A DNA stretch of 64,000 nt from Thermogemmatispora aurantia (lineage in GTDB: Bacteria; Chloroflexota; Ktedonobacteria; Ktedonobacterales; Ktedonobacteraceae): NCBI RefSeq assembly GCF_008974285.1, contig NZ_BKZV01000001.1, forward strand, positions 605,319 to 669,318, read 5' to 3'. The position numbers and the translations under genes are program-made. Of this stretch, positions 54,750-62,264 are shown in pieces; the first letter of the stretch is position 1, and each line of letters begins with the position of its first letter. The notes beneath the pieces are model-generated. The model was not told where the DNA came from. It saw only the letters and a program-made list of their open reading frames with translations, and did not search any database.

Positions 54750-55220
54750 CTAGAAACCAGGAGGAGCCGGTTCGGCTGGCGCCACCATTTGTGGCGCTGC
54801 ACAGCGAGGACAGCACTCTGGCGGTTCCTCGCCAGGCGCCACCTCACCACAGACGGGACAGGTCCAGCGTGTCGCCACCTCCCTGACCAGGTCAGCGCGG
54901 CTCACGATGCCCACCAGCCGCCCCTCACGAAGCACCGGCAAGCGTCGAATACGCCGATTGACGAGCAGCTGAGCCACATCCTCCAGGTCGGTCTCCTCAG
55001 TGACGCTGATCAGACCACGGGTCATAATCTCCCGCACAAAGCGGCCCTGACGCGCCAGGACATCGTGCTCAGTGACAAGGCCTGTGATCATCCCCTCTTC
55101 ATTGACCACAGGCAACCCACTGACTCGATGGCGCGCCATCAAAGCTGCAGCCTGCTGTCGTGTCTGGTCCTCATGGACCGTGACTACCCGTGTGGTCATC
55201 ACATCTTTGACTTTTCTCAT
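54750..55220 (-). CDS. CBS-domain pair protein with C-terminal zinc ribbon
   Basis: A 156-residue protein. Two CBS domains (about 1-55 and 60-118) each have the usual pattern: VKDVMTTRVVTVHEDQTRQQAAALMARHRVSGLPVVNEEG and LISVTEETDLEDVAQLLVNRRIRRLPVLREGRLVGIVSRADLV. CBS pairs bind adenine nucleotides and switch partner enzymes. A C-terminal rubredoxin-like ribbon follows, CPVCGEVAPGEEPPECCPRCAAP, likely binding zinc. The gene is a single cistron after pdhA on the same strand, but 160 bases away. Confidence 0.88.
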   Translation of the reverse strand: MRKVKDVMTTRVVTVHEDQTRQQAAALMARHRVSGLPVVNEEGMITGLVTEHDVLARQGRFVREIMTRGLISVTEETDLEDVAQLLVNRRIRRLPVLREGRLVGIVSRADLVREVATRWTCPVCGEVAPGEEPPECCPRCAAPQMVAPAEPAPPGF

Positions 55221-55714
55221 CGCCTGTCATCTCCTCTGAGCTTCTAGTCTGCAGGAGTACTCTCTTCCCCACCAGCAGACAGGGCAACTCATCCTCTCGC
55301 AGGCGATGCACTTCTTCTCTGAACCTTCTGCTGAATGCTCTTCTGTTCCTTCTTAGGGCTTGTTAGCAGGCGCCCCCTTCCTGAAAAGCAGGAGCCAGCG
55401 CCGCGACAAGCCGCTTTCCTGGCAACCTCCCAGCGATCTTAAGTGGGCGCACCGCCCCATCAGGCTGGCTCGTCTGCCAGCAGCCTCAGTTAGCCAGCTA
55501 ACAACTCGCTCCCCCTTCTCTGGCACACACTGCCCCTTCCGTGGCCAGAGAGGGGAAGAAGAAACCAATCCAATCGTTCTGTCGCTGCCGCTAGACCAGG
55601 CTTCCTGCAGGACAGGCTTGCCCTGACCAGCTGCTTCGCCAGCGGGATGCCTGTCCGGCTACTTTCCTCGCCCACAGATAGGGGCGGCGCTCCTCGCTGT
55701 TCTTCTTTATCTTA
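55221..55714. other. Intergenic region without a supported gene
   Basis: About 494 bases between the oxidase stop and the CBS gene. Both strands have short open frames, but none has a ribosome site or conserved composition. Pyrimidine-rich segments near 55375 and 55500 are noticeable. Nothing further identified. Confidence 0.4.
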
Positions 55715-56920
55715 TCACGCCCTTGCCGCTTTGGCGAGGGCTGAACGATCTAGCGAGCTGACGGAGACGAAACCACTCAGGGCCAGGGTGAGGTCCAGAT
55801 CGGCCAGCATGTTCTGCAGCACCTCGCGCACACCAGCCTCTCCACCCAGAGCCAGCCCCCAGATATAGGGGCGCCCCAGCAAGACGGCCCGCGCCCCCAG
55901 CGCCAGCGCCTTGACAATATCGGCTCCCTGCCGAATACCGCTATCGAATAGCACAGGAACCTGTCCAGCGACGGCCTCCACGACCCCCGGCAACGCCTCC
56001 AGCGCCGCAATGGCGCCCGCTACCTGGCGTCCCCCATGATTGGAGACAATCACGCCGTCGACCCCACACGCTACTGCCCGGCGCGCATCATCAGGATGGA
56101 GAATCCCTTTGAGCAAGACGGGTAGTCGCGTGTGTTGACGAAGGAAAGCGAGGTCTTCCCACTGGAGTGTCAGATGACCGAAGCTGGAGACATACTTCTG
56201 AATAGCAGGAAAGGGGTTTTCTTCAGGAGGCTGGGGCAAATCTCGGCGGAAGACAGGATCGCTCAAGTAGTTAGCCAATCCTTGTGCCTGCAGGAATGGC
56301 AGATAGGCCCGCTGCAGATCACGCGGACGCCAGCCGATCAAACGTGTATCGAGCGTGACCACGATCGCGCCGTAGCCGGCCCGCTCAGCTCGCTGAACAA
56401 GGCTCGCACAGAACTCGGCATCGGCAGGCCAATAGAGCTGGAACCAACGCGCTCCATCGCCTGCTGCCTGAGCTACCTCCTCCAGCGTATAGGAGGAGAC
56501 CGTGCTCAAAATAAAGGGAATGCCCAGCGAAGCCGCAGCCCGCGCCACTGCCAGCTCGGCTTCGGGGTGGATGATCGACTGCACACCGATCGGGGCAAGC
56601 AACAAAGGCGCTGGCAGGCGTAGCCCTAACAGCTCGACGCTGAGATCACGCTGGGCAATATTGCCCAGCATACGCGGGACGATGGACCAGCGTTGAAAGG
56701 CCGCAAGGTTAGCCTGCATGGTATCCTCAGCGCCAGCACCCCCAGCCACGTAGTCATACGCCTCGGGACTTAGGCGCTCTTTGGCACGCCGTTCCAGCTC
56801 ATGCACATCCAGAGGTAAAGTCGGCAGCTGTCCCTGTAGCCCTGCCATGTAGATTTGAAACTGGCGTTCGCTGCCATAGGGCGGCGAGGCATGGCCGCCC
56901 TCGTGGGGAGTCTCTGACAT
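55715..56920 (-). CDS. FMN-dependent alpha-hydroxy-acid oxidase (lactate oxidase/monooxygenase-like)
   Basis: A 401-residue enzyme of the lactate oxidase, glycolate oxidase and FMN-dependent dehydrogenase family. Evidence: DYVAGGAGAEDTMQANLAAFQRW at the N-terminus, the LLLAPIGVQSIIHPEAELAVARAA strand, VLLKGILHPDDAR (FMN-binding Lys), and the active site VSNHGGRQVAGAI with the catalytic His and Arg. FDSGIRQGADIVKALALGARAVLLGRPYIWG closes the barrel. It oxidises a 2-hydroxy acid, probably lactate, to the 2-oxo acid. It is upstream of the CBS gene on the same strand with a large gap, and has its own promoter at 56974 to 57002. Confidence 0.92.
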   Translation of the reverse strand: MSETPHEGGHASPPYGSERQFQIYMAGLQGQLPTLPLDVHELERRAKERLSPEAYDYVAGGAGAEDTMQANLAAFQRWSIVPRMLGNIAQRDLSVELLGLRLPAPLLLAPIGVQSIIHPEAELAVARAAASLGIPFILSTVSSYTLEEVAQAAGDGARWFQLYWPADAEFCASLVQRAERAGYGAIVVTLDTRLIGWRPRDLQRAYLPFLQAQGLANYLSDPVFRRDLPQPPEENPFPAIQKYVSSFGHLTLQWEDLAFLRQHTRLPVLLKGILHPDDARRAVACGVDGVIVSNHGGRQVAGAIAALEALPGVVEAVAGQVPVLFDSGIRQGADIVKALALGARAVLLGRPYIWGLALGGEAGVREVLQNMLADLDLTLALSGFVSVSSLDRSALAKAARA

Positions 56921-56973
56921 CGCGGCTCTGTCCTTTCCTTCCCTGGGGATTGCTGCAAGGCCGTTTCCTCTTC

Positions 56974-57002
56974 ATTGTACCATGACAGGCTCTGCTGTTG
57001 AA
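56974..57002 (-). promoter_or_regulatory. Promoter of the hydroxy-acid oxidase gene
   Basis: On the minus strand TTCAAC (57002-56997), 17-base spacer, TACAAT (56979-56974). Start about 56967, roughly 45 bases before the ATG. Confidence 0.45.
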
Positions 57003-57077
57003 AGCAGCAAAGAGGATAAACAAGAGAGAGAGCACTGAAAGGGGCCCTCCCTGGCCCCGCCTCGACCGGGCTGAAGC

Positions 57078-57755
57078 TCAGTGCTCAGTGATAAGATCAA
57101 TCTCAAAGCAGCACTGCGGTCGCTCTCCGCAGCAACAACAGGCCCGCACAGGCAAAGCTGTCAACTCAGCCAACAGCGCTTCGACCAGCAGACAGAGACG
57201 GGGATGAGAGGGGATCAGCGCAGCCAGTGGACAGCTCATGGCACGTAGACGAGCCTGGCCGCCAGGGCAATCGCTCCGTCCCTCCACCGCTACCTCTAGC
57301 TCAGCTAAAGCCCCGAGTTCGTTGAGCACCGCCACCGCCCAACGCACGCGACTCAGCGGCTCGCTCGACCGACTTTGCTCACTGGCCCGCCAGCGCTGCG
57401 CCAGGCGGTGGCCGATGGTCCGCAGTAGTCGCTCTAGCTCCGCGGCAGGGAGCTGCTCGGTCAGTAACTCAAGGAGCGTATCGAGGGTCGGGAGGTAGGC
57501 ACGCGGAAAGAGACGATCGGCAGCTGGAGCCAGCTCGTAAAGGTAAGCCGGCTTCCCTTGAGCAGCACGCCGCTCTCCTCGTTGGACAACAAAGCCATCA
57601 CGCTCCAGCGCCGCCAGGTGAGCACGCACGGCATTATCGCTCAGCCCTAGCTCCCGGGCCAATTCTTCAACGGTGGCCCCCTGGCGAGAGAGTAAAGCTA
57701 CAATGCGCCCGCGCGTGCTCCTGAAAAAGCGCCGATGCGCCTGATTGCCAGTCAT
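57078..57755 (-). CDS. Winged-helix regulator with C-terminal Cys cluster (SufR-like)
   Basis: About 225 residues. The N-terminal half is an ArsR/MarR-like winged helix (TRGRIVALLSRQGATVEELARELGLSDNAVRAHLAALERDGFVVQRGERRAAQGKPAYLYEL). The C-terminal half carries Cys residues at spacing CX11C X12 C X17 CCCC and ends CGERPQCCFE, resembling the cluster-binding part of SufR-type regulators, though the spacing is not the same. It may sense metals, Fe-S clusters or redox state. The ATG at 57755 is preferred over a TTG ten codons upstream. The gene is divergent from a short promoter-terminator transcript and the Rieske-type gene beyond. Confidence 0.82.
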   Translation of the reverse strand: MTGNQAHRRFFRSTRGRIVALLSRQGATVEELARELGLSDNAVRAHLAALERDGFVVQRGERRAAQGKPAYLYELAPAADRLFPRAYLPTLDTLLELLTEQLPAAELERLLRTIGHRLAQRWRASEQSRSSEPLSRVRWAVAVLNELGALAELEVAVEGRSDCPGGQARLRAMSCPLAALIPSHPRLCLLVEALLAELTALPVRACCCCGERPQCCFEIDLITEH

Positions 57756-57854
57756 CGGTCTTGCACTTCCTGATCGAGAGGACAAACAATTAGCGCTTGC
57801 TTTGCCTCAGTTTAGCAGAGAGCCAGCCTTATGTCAATAAATTCTTTGACTTTC

Positions 57855-57883
57855 TTGACTTTCCCGAGCGAGTATGGTATATC
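57855..57883 (+). promoter_or_regulatory. Promoter of a short plus-strand transcript
   Basis: TTGACT (57855-57860), 17-base spacer, TATATC (57878-57883). A second TTGACT lies nine bases upstream. The predicted start is about 57890, only about 20 bases before a terminator stem. Confidence 0.55.
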
Positions 57884-57908
57884 CAAAAGAGGGAGAGAGT
57901 CCTGGAAG

Positions 57909-57948
57909 CTGCCCGATGCGCTAGTGGACGGATCGGGCAGGCTTTTTT
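57909..57948 (+). terminator. Terminator of the short plus-strand transcript
   Basis: CTGCCCGAT (57909-57917) pairs with ATCGGGCAG (57932-57940), followed by a run of six T. It would end transcription about 58 bases after the promoter start, or act as an attenuator for the DUF2231-Rieske gene that begins at 58261. Confidence 0.7.
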
Positions 57949-58260
57949 AGCCAAAGCACAACTGCCTGCTATCTGCTGACGCCTGTTTGCTTCCTGCACA
58001 GCAGGAGCGGCTAGCCAGAGACGGAGGGGCAATGGCGAGCAACGCCAGCCGGTCGAGGCCTGGCCAGCGCACGCGCTGACGTGGTCAAGGCCCACTGTAT
58101 ACGGTCTTGCCAGCCATTGCCCTCTGTCTTTCCGTGCGCAGAGGCGAGAGGCGCTTAACCTGGCAACAGGCAGGAAGGACGAGGGGGAAGGCCGCTCTTG
58201 AGGCCAGAGTTGGAGCATGGGCAGGTTGTCAGCCCTTGTGAAGAGACGAAGGAGAGCACC

Positions 58261-59169
58261 ATGAGCGACACGACGCATGAGCCGGTCCCGTCAACGACCA
58301 ACGTTTGGCAGTCTTTCGCCGACCGCTTTGGTGACAGTCTGCAGGCTCTGGCCCGCGCGCTGACTGGAGGCACACAGAAGCCACCACGCTTCCTGAAAAG
58401 CTTACTCAGCGGCACCTTTGGAGGCCATCCTCTGCATCCGGCCATCACCGATATTCCGATCGGCGCCTGGACCCTGACCGCCATTCTCGACATTATCTGG
58501 CTGGCAGCACCGGCTAGCAATAGCTGGGCCGCGCGCGGGGCGCTGGTCGGAGCCATCGTCGGGTTGATTGCTGCTCTGGGAGCGCTGTTTACCGGTCTGG
58601 CCGACTGGAGCGATACCTATGGAGCTGAGCGCACGGTCGGCTTCTATCATGGCTTGCTCAACACGGCGGCTTTTCTCCTCTATCTGGTCTCATTGATCCT
58701 GCGCCTGCTCTCTCCTCTGAACGAAAGCATCGCCGCCGCCGTGCTCGGCTTCATCGGCTTCGTGGCTATTCTGGTGGCCGGCTATTTAGGCGGAGACATG
58801 GTCTTTGTGAAGGGCACCAACGTGAACCATACTGCCTGGGAGGCGGCAGGCGAGGACTTCGAGCCAGTCCTCCCGGCAAGCAATATTGAGGAGGGACACC
58901 TCTATCGCGTGACAGTAGCCGGTGTGCCCGTGGTACTGCTCCGTCGCGGCGAGCAGTACTATGCAATTTCAGCAACCTGCCCCCATGCCGGGGGACCTCT
59001 GGACGAAGGAACGCTGGATGGGGATGTGGTGGAATGTCCCTGGCATGGCTCACGCTTCTGCGTGCGCGATGGGCGAGTGCTGACTGGCCCAGCAACCGTG
59101 CCGGCTCCGCGCTATGCGGTACGCGTTCGCAATGGCCAGGTTGAACTACGCCGTTTGGGTGGGCACTGA
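58261..59169 (+). CDS. DUF2231 membrane protein fused to Rieske domain
   Basis: About 302 residues. The N-terminal part has a DUF2231 four-helix unit (LLSGTFGGHPLHPAITDIPIGAWTLTAILDIIWL, then GLIAALGALFTGLADWSDTYGAERTVGFYHGLLNTAAFLLYLVSLIL and GFIGFVAILVAGYLGGDMVF), and the C-terminal 105 residues form a Rieske [2Fe-2S] domain with CPHAGG and CPWHGSRFCV, so the ligands Cys-His and Cys-His are all present. It likely passes electrons at the membrane to or from a redox partner, which is not encoded nearby. The ATG at 58261 has a GAAGGAGAG site; the earlier frame is not needed. Confidence 0.9.
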   Translation: MSDTTHEPVPSTTNVWQSFADRFGDSLQALARALTGGTQKPPRFLKSLLSGTFGGHPLHPAITDIPIGAWTLTAILDIIWLAAPASNSWAARGALVGAIVGLIAALGALFTGLADWSDTYGAERTVGFYHGLLNTAAFLLYLVSLILRLLSPLNESIAAAVLGFIGFVAILVAGYLGGDMVFVKGTNVNHTAWEAAGEDFEPVLPASNIEEGHLYRVTVAGVPVVLLRRGEQYYAISATCPHAGGPLDEGTLDGDVVECPWHGSRFCVRDGRVLTGPATVPAPRYAVRVRNGQVELRRLGGH

Positions 59170-59241
59170 TCAGAGAGACAGGAGCCTCCTGGTAGCGCTC
59201 GTCATGTCAGGATAGTCCCCAGCGCCACTTTCCACACAAAA

Positions 59242-59277
59242 GGACCCGAGAGAGATCCCCTCGGGTCCAGCTTTTTT
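59242..59277. terminator. Bidirectional intrinsic terminator
   Basis: GGACCCGAG (59242-59250) pairs with CTCGGGTCC (59260-59268). On the plus strand it is followed by AGCTTTTTT, on the minus strand by TTTTGTG. It ends the Rieske gene and the opposite HTH gene. Confidence 0.85.
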
Positions 59278-59320
59278 CTGTAGTCAGATCACCGCATAAC
59301 TGCCGCTGATCCGACCCGCT

Positions 59321-59569
59321 TCACGACGCGGCAGTTGCGGGCGTGTTGAGCAACTCATCCAGCGTATTCTTCTTGACACGATAGACCTCACGCTTGCCCT
59401 TGTGCGGCAAGGTAATGGCCTGCAGGGCACCGGTCTTGATCCAGCGGCGCACCGTGGTGTCATCAACACGCAGGCGCTTCGCTACCTCGCTGACAGTGAG
59501 CAGCTCTGTCGTATACTCTTCACGAGAATCGCGCTCGCGATCCACAACTGCACTTTCCCGACGAGCCAT
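59321..59569 (-). CDS. Excisionase-like / MerR-type small DNA-binding protein
   Basis: An 82-residue protein with a helix-turn-helix of the excisionase/DNA-binding (MerR-like) group: LLTVSEVAKRLRVDDTTVRRWIKTGALQAITLPHKGKREVYRVKKNTLDELLNT. It would bind one operator and regulate neighbours, but no phage or plasmid genes are near. The upstream region 59570-60314 contains no supported gene. Confidence 0.88.
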   Translation of the reverse strand: MARRESAVVDRERDSREEYTTELLTVSEVAKRLRVDDTTVRRWIKTGALQAITLPHKGKREVYRVKKNTLDELLNTPATAAS

Positions 59570-60314
59570 AGGTTTCCCTCTCCTCTCTACTGAATTCGAT
59601 CGGATTACAGTCCCAGGCAGTTCGCCTGGAGCGTTCTATCATTTCCAGCTAATATGAGTAAAACACTCCTCTATTAAGAGGAACTGTGAATTAGCTGAAA
59701 TTTCGCTGAGAATTTGGAACTCCCGATCTGCCCGTCCCGCCAGGGAAGCGGCTCAGTTTGCCTGAAAAGGAAGAGACAGAACCTCAGCAGCTTCCTCGCT
59801 TGGGGCCGGGAAATTGAGACTTTTCACTTCTCCGATTTTATAATAGCACATTTCCGATCTATTATCCAATCCACTGGTAATAACAACGGGGAAGCCGGAT
59901 AATCTTCCCGGCCAGCGAACAGCCGTATCTAGAGAAGAGAGAAGCGGGGAGCTGAGGGAGCATAGAAGCACATGATCAACCCGGCAAAGCAGAGGAGAAG
60001 CGGCAGAGGCCGTCTGAGCGCTGCGCCCATTGATGTTGATCCAGCACGGTTCCTGATCAGGAGGATTGATCTCCCAATGGGGACGAAAGGAGGAGTAGAG
60101 GTGATCACTGCCCTTGCCTGGAAACAGGAGCAGCCGGGGAGGGTACTCCCCGGCTCTCTAGCTGTCAAGCCAAGACGTTTGCTGGCAGCTATGAGGTCTC
60201 CCTCTATCCAGCCCGAGATAGGAGGATGGACATTCGAAAGATCTGTTCCAGCGCCAGAGCGGTGCCAGCCTTGGGGTCCAGCATCAGGGCAGGGACGCCT
60301 TCCGCTGGCCTTGC
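59570..60314. other. Long intergenic region without supported gene
   Basis: About 745 bases. AT-richer around 59640-59880 on the plus strand. It holds a perfect inverted repeat at 60132 to 60155 (separate entry) and an imperfect one near 59888. The plus-strand open frame of 135 codons at 59972-60379 has no ribosome site and overlaps the end of the peptidase gene, so it is rejected. Confidence 0.4.
60132..60155. repeat. Perfect 10-bp inverted repeat with four-base loop
   Basis: AGCCGGGGAG (60132-60141), loop GGTA, CTCCCCGGCT (60146-60155). Very GC-rich hairpin with no T-run, about 160 bases after the stop of the minus-strand peptidase gene, so a possible transcription block or protein-binding site. 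Confidence 0.5.
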
Positions 60315-61223
60315 TTACTCAAGAGGCGTTACCACAGCCGCATAGCCTCCCCACCACTGGAGGAACTGCTCCCGGCTGAGGACATGGCGATCCCAGGCCG
60401 ACGAGTCGGCCAGATAGACCGATGTTGCATCGCCACCGAGCACGACGAGCAAATGGCCGCCAGCATAGCGATCTGGTGGGAAGCTTACGATCACAGGGGC
60501 TCCACTGTTGGCCACGGCCAGCAGCTGCTCCAGGGACCAGTGCTCACCCCACTCGGTGCGAAAGCCAAAGTGGGCCGCAGTGATAGCAATGCCATCTGGC
60601 GATACCAGGCCCAGCTCCGGCGTGATTTGCCCGAGAGCTGCCTCGACGTGCAGCACGTCGCTGATGCGATAGTGCCGGCCATAGGCATTAAAGACCTCCG
60701 TCATGGCTGCTGCTGAACATGCAGAATAGGCCCAGGTGTCATATTCTTCTTGAGAAGCATACTGGGCAGGATCAAGCTGGGAGATACGTACAAGACTGCG
60801 CGAGGCGTTGAAGCCATGAGGTAGGGTCTGGAGATCAAGTGTCTGGCCGTGATTGTTGCGGAAAAAGGTGAGCGCCGCGTTCAGCGTCAGCTGTCCCCCA
60901 TCGGCCAGAGCACTGGTCATCGAGAGCGCCAGAAGAACCATTACCAGCAGCACCAGCGAGAGGATCACACGCCAACGCCGGTACCAGGGCGCTGGAACCA
61001 CCTGAGCGAACCAGGGCTTCCCCTCCTGGCCGTCTTGTGCCCGCTGCAGAAGGCGGGCAGTACGAGCGGTCAAACTCGCTTGCTCTCCTGAAGAGGAGAC
61101 GAGGAGAGCACTCGCCAGCCCCTCACGCCGCAACCAGCGCTCAAGCCAGCTTCCACGGCGCCAAAGACTCAACCCCAGCATGAGCAGAAGCAGCGCGCTC
61201 GCCAGCACCACAACGGGGATCAC
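60315..61223 (-). CDS. C39-like peptidase, membrane-anchored
   Basis: A 302-residue protein with an N-terminal helix (VVLASALLLLMLGLSLW), a short loop, a second helix near residue 80 (VILSLVLLVMVLLALSMTSALA), then a papain-fold domain of the peptidase C39-like type. The catalytic residues are visible: Cys in YSACSAAAMTEVFNAYG, His in YAGGHLLVVLGG and Asp in YLADSSAWDRHVLS. Related proteins cleave peptides at the cell surface or bind them. The start is ATG at 61223; a promoter is at 61278. No partner genes for bacteriocin export are present, so a bacteriocin role is not supported. Confidence 0.82.
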   Translation of the reverse strand: MIPVVVLASALLLLMLGLSLWRRGSWLERWLRREGLASALLVSSSGEQASLTARTARLLQRAQDGQEGKPWFAQVVPAPWYRRWRVILSLVLLVMVLLALSMTSALADGGQLTLNAALTFFRNNHGQTLDLQTLPHGFNASRSLVRISQLDPAQYASQEEYDTWAYSACSAAAMTEVFNAYGRHYRISDVLHVEAALGQITPELGLVSPDGIAITAAHFGFRTEWGEHWSLEQLLAVANSGAPVIVSFPPDRYAGGHLLVVLGGDATSVYLADSSAWDRHVLSREQFLQWWGGYAAVVTPLE

Positions 61224-61277
61224 AGAGCAACCTCCCGGTTCTTCATCTCCATAAACACATCAACATCATTTACCAGA

Positions 61278-61307
61278 AGTATCCCGGGAGTTGAGGGCTT
61301 CCGTCAA
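61278..61307 (-). promoter_or_regulatory. Promoter of the C39-like peptidase gene
   Basis: On the minus strand TTGACG (61307-61302), 18-base spacer, GATACT (61283-61278), with a start near 61271 and a leader of about 50 bases. Confidence 0.45.
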
Positions 61308-61389
61308 ATCAATCCCACAATAGTACCATATGAAGCATGCTGGCACAGATTAAGACGCGCGGGAGCCTGGCGGTTAGAGGTCAAGATGG

Positions 61390-61869
61390 CTACTGGACCA
61401 GCGGCGGCTCTTCTCGTGGATACTCAACCTGCGGCTCTTCGTACTGCTGCTGAGGACGCCTCACCGCCGGTTGAGCCTGCTGTGGCTGTGACTCGGCAGC
61501 CACGCTCGAGCGTGGGTCCGTCTGGGCACGATAGCCCTGGTGATAGCGTCGCTCAGGCTCTCCTGGCTGGCTGCCCGGGTAAGAGGTCTGGTAGGTATCC
61601 ATTGGTCCCGGCGGCGCCTGCGGCGGCTGCTGCTGCCATTGCCACATGCCACCGCTCATCGGCCAGCTGCGCCCCGCCCCCGGCCCCTGCTCGGCAAAGA
61701 GTACAGAAAGGGCCCAGGCAAGCAAGGCGATGAAGAAGATGCTCAGCATAATGCCGAACATCGCGCTACCCCACCCCCACCACCAATGCGCCGGACCCAG
61801 GAAAAACAGAGGAATAAACCACCAGAAAAACCAACCCCGGTGGCGCCCAAAACGGTTTCGTCGGTACAT
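61390..61869 (-). CDS. Small membrane protein with Gln/Pro-rich tail
   Basis: A 159-residue protein of unknown family. A basic, aromatic N-terminus (MYRRNRFGRHRGWFFWWFIPLFFLGPAHWWWG) is followed by a second hydrophobic segment (AMFGIMLSIFFIALLAWALSVLF). From about residue 70 the tail is rich in Gln, Pro, Ser, Arg and Tyr with no fold. The dense Trp and Arg at the start look membrane-surface seeking. Its promoter, 61979-62005, has a perfect 10-bp palindrome between the -35 and -10 boxes. No function is assigned. Confidence 0.6.
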   Translation of the reverse strand: MYRRNRFGRHRGWFFWWFIPLFFLGPAHWWWGWGSAMFGIMLSIFFIALLAWALSVLFAEQGPGAGRSWPMSGGMWQWQQQPPQAPPGPMDTYQTSYPGSQPGEPERRYHQGYRAQTDPRSSVAAESQPQQAQPAVRRPQQQYEEPQVEYPREEPPLVQ

Positions 61870-61978
61870 TGTCGATCCTCTCTATCTCTCAACAAGCGCA
61901 CGAAAGGCGGAACTTCTATGCAAGTGCGTCCTTTTCCTGCAGCTTCTGATCTTCATTGCGCCATTCTCTCAAAGACAG

Positions 61979-62005
61979 AGTATAACAGATAGCTATCGCT
62001 GTCAA
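61979..62005 (-). promoter_or_regulatory. Promoter with palindrome between -35 and -10
   Basis: On the minus strand TTGACA (62005-62000), 15-base spacer, TGT-TATACT (-10 at 61984-61979). The palindrome GATAGCTATC lies at 61988-61997 in the spacer. The short spacing and palindrome suggest repression or activation by a DNA-binding protein. Confidence 0.5.
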
Positions 62006-62163
62006 GGAAGAGGAGCATCCTCTTCTCCCTTCTCTCTTACTTACAGAGGAGAACGCTGGCAGGTTGCATAACTCCAAGAGTCTGCCTGTTTCTCTCTCCC
62101 GCCACGTCTGCAACCGGGGCGATTGCAGAAAGTTCTGGCCTGGCGTCACGGCTCGCCTGACAT

Positions 62164-62192
62164 TCGACAGGCCAGAACAAATATTCTATAAT
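62164..62192 (+). promoter_or_regulatory. Promoter of the primase-like gene
   Basis: TCGACA (62164-62169), 17-base spacer, TATAAT (62187-62192), with a start about 62199 and the ATG at 62265. Near consensus. Confidence 0.65.
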
Positions 62193-62264
62193 CTCCAGTA
62201 GAAATAGAAAGAGAGCAGCGCTGCGAGGATGGAAGGACGGGGAAAGCGCCAAAGGGAGCAGAGG

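Larger units (their letters stand above)
57756..58260. other. Divergent intergenic region
   Basis: Apart from the promoter and terminator at 57855 to 57948 listed separately, nothing gene-like is seen. The DNA after the terminator is ordinary GC-rich sequence up to the ribosome site of the DUF2231-Rieske gene. Confidence 0.4.

Noticed and set aside
59972..60379. Plus-strand frame of 135 codons
   Set aside because: No ribosome site or family features, and it overlaps the convergent peptidase gene.
60315..61223. Bacteriocin-processing C39 peptidase
   Set aside because: No ABC exporter fusion or precursor peptide; only a C39-like fold is supported.
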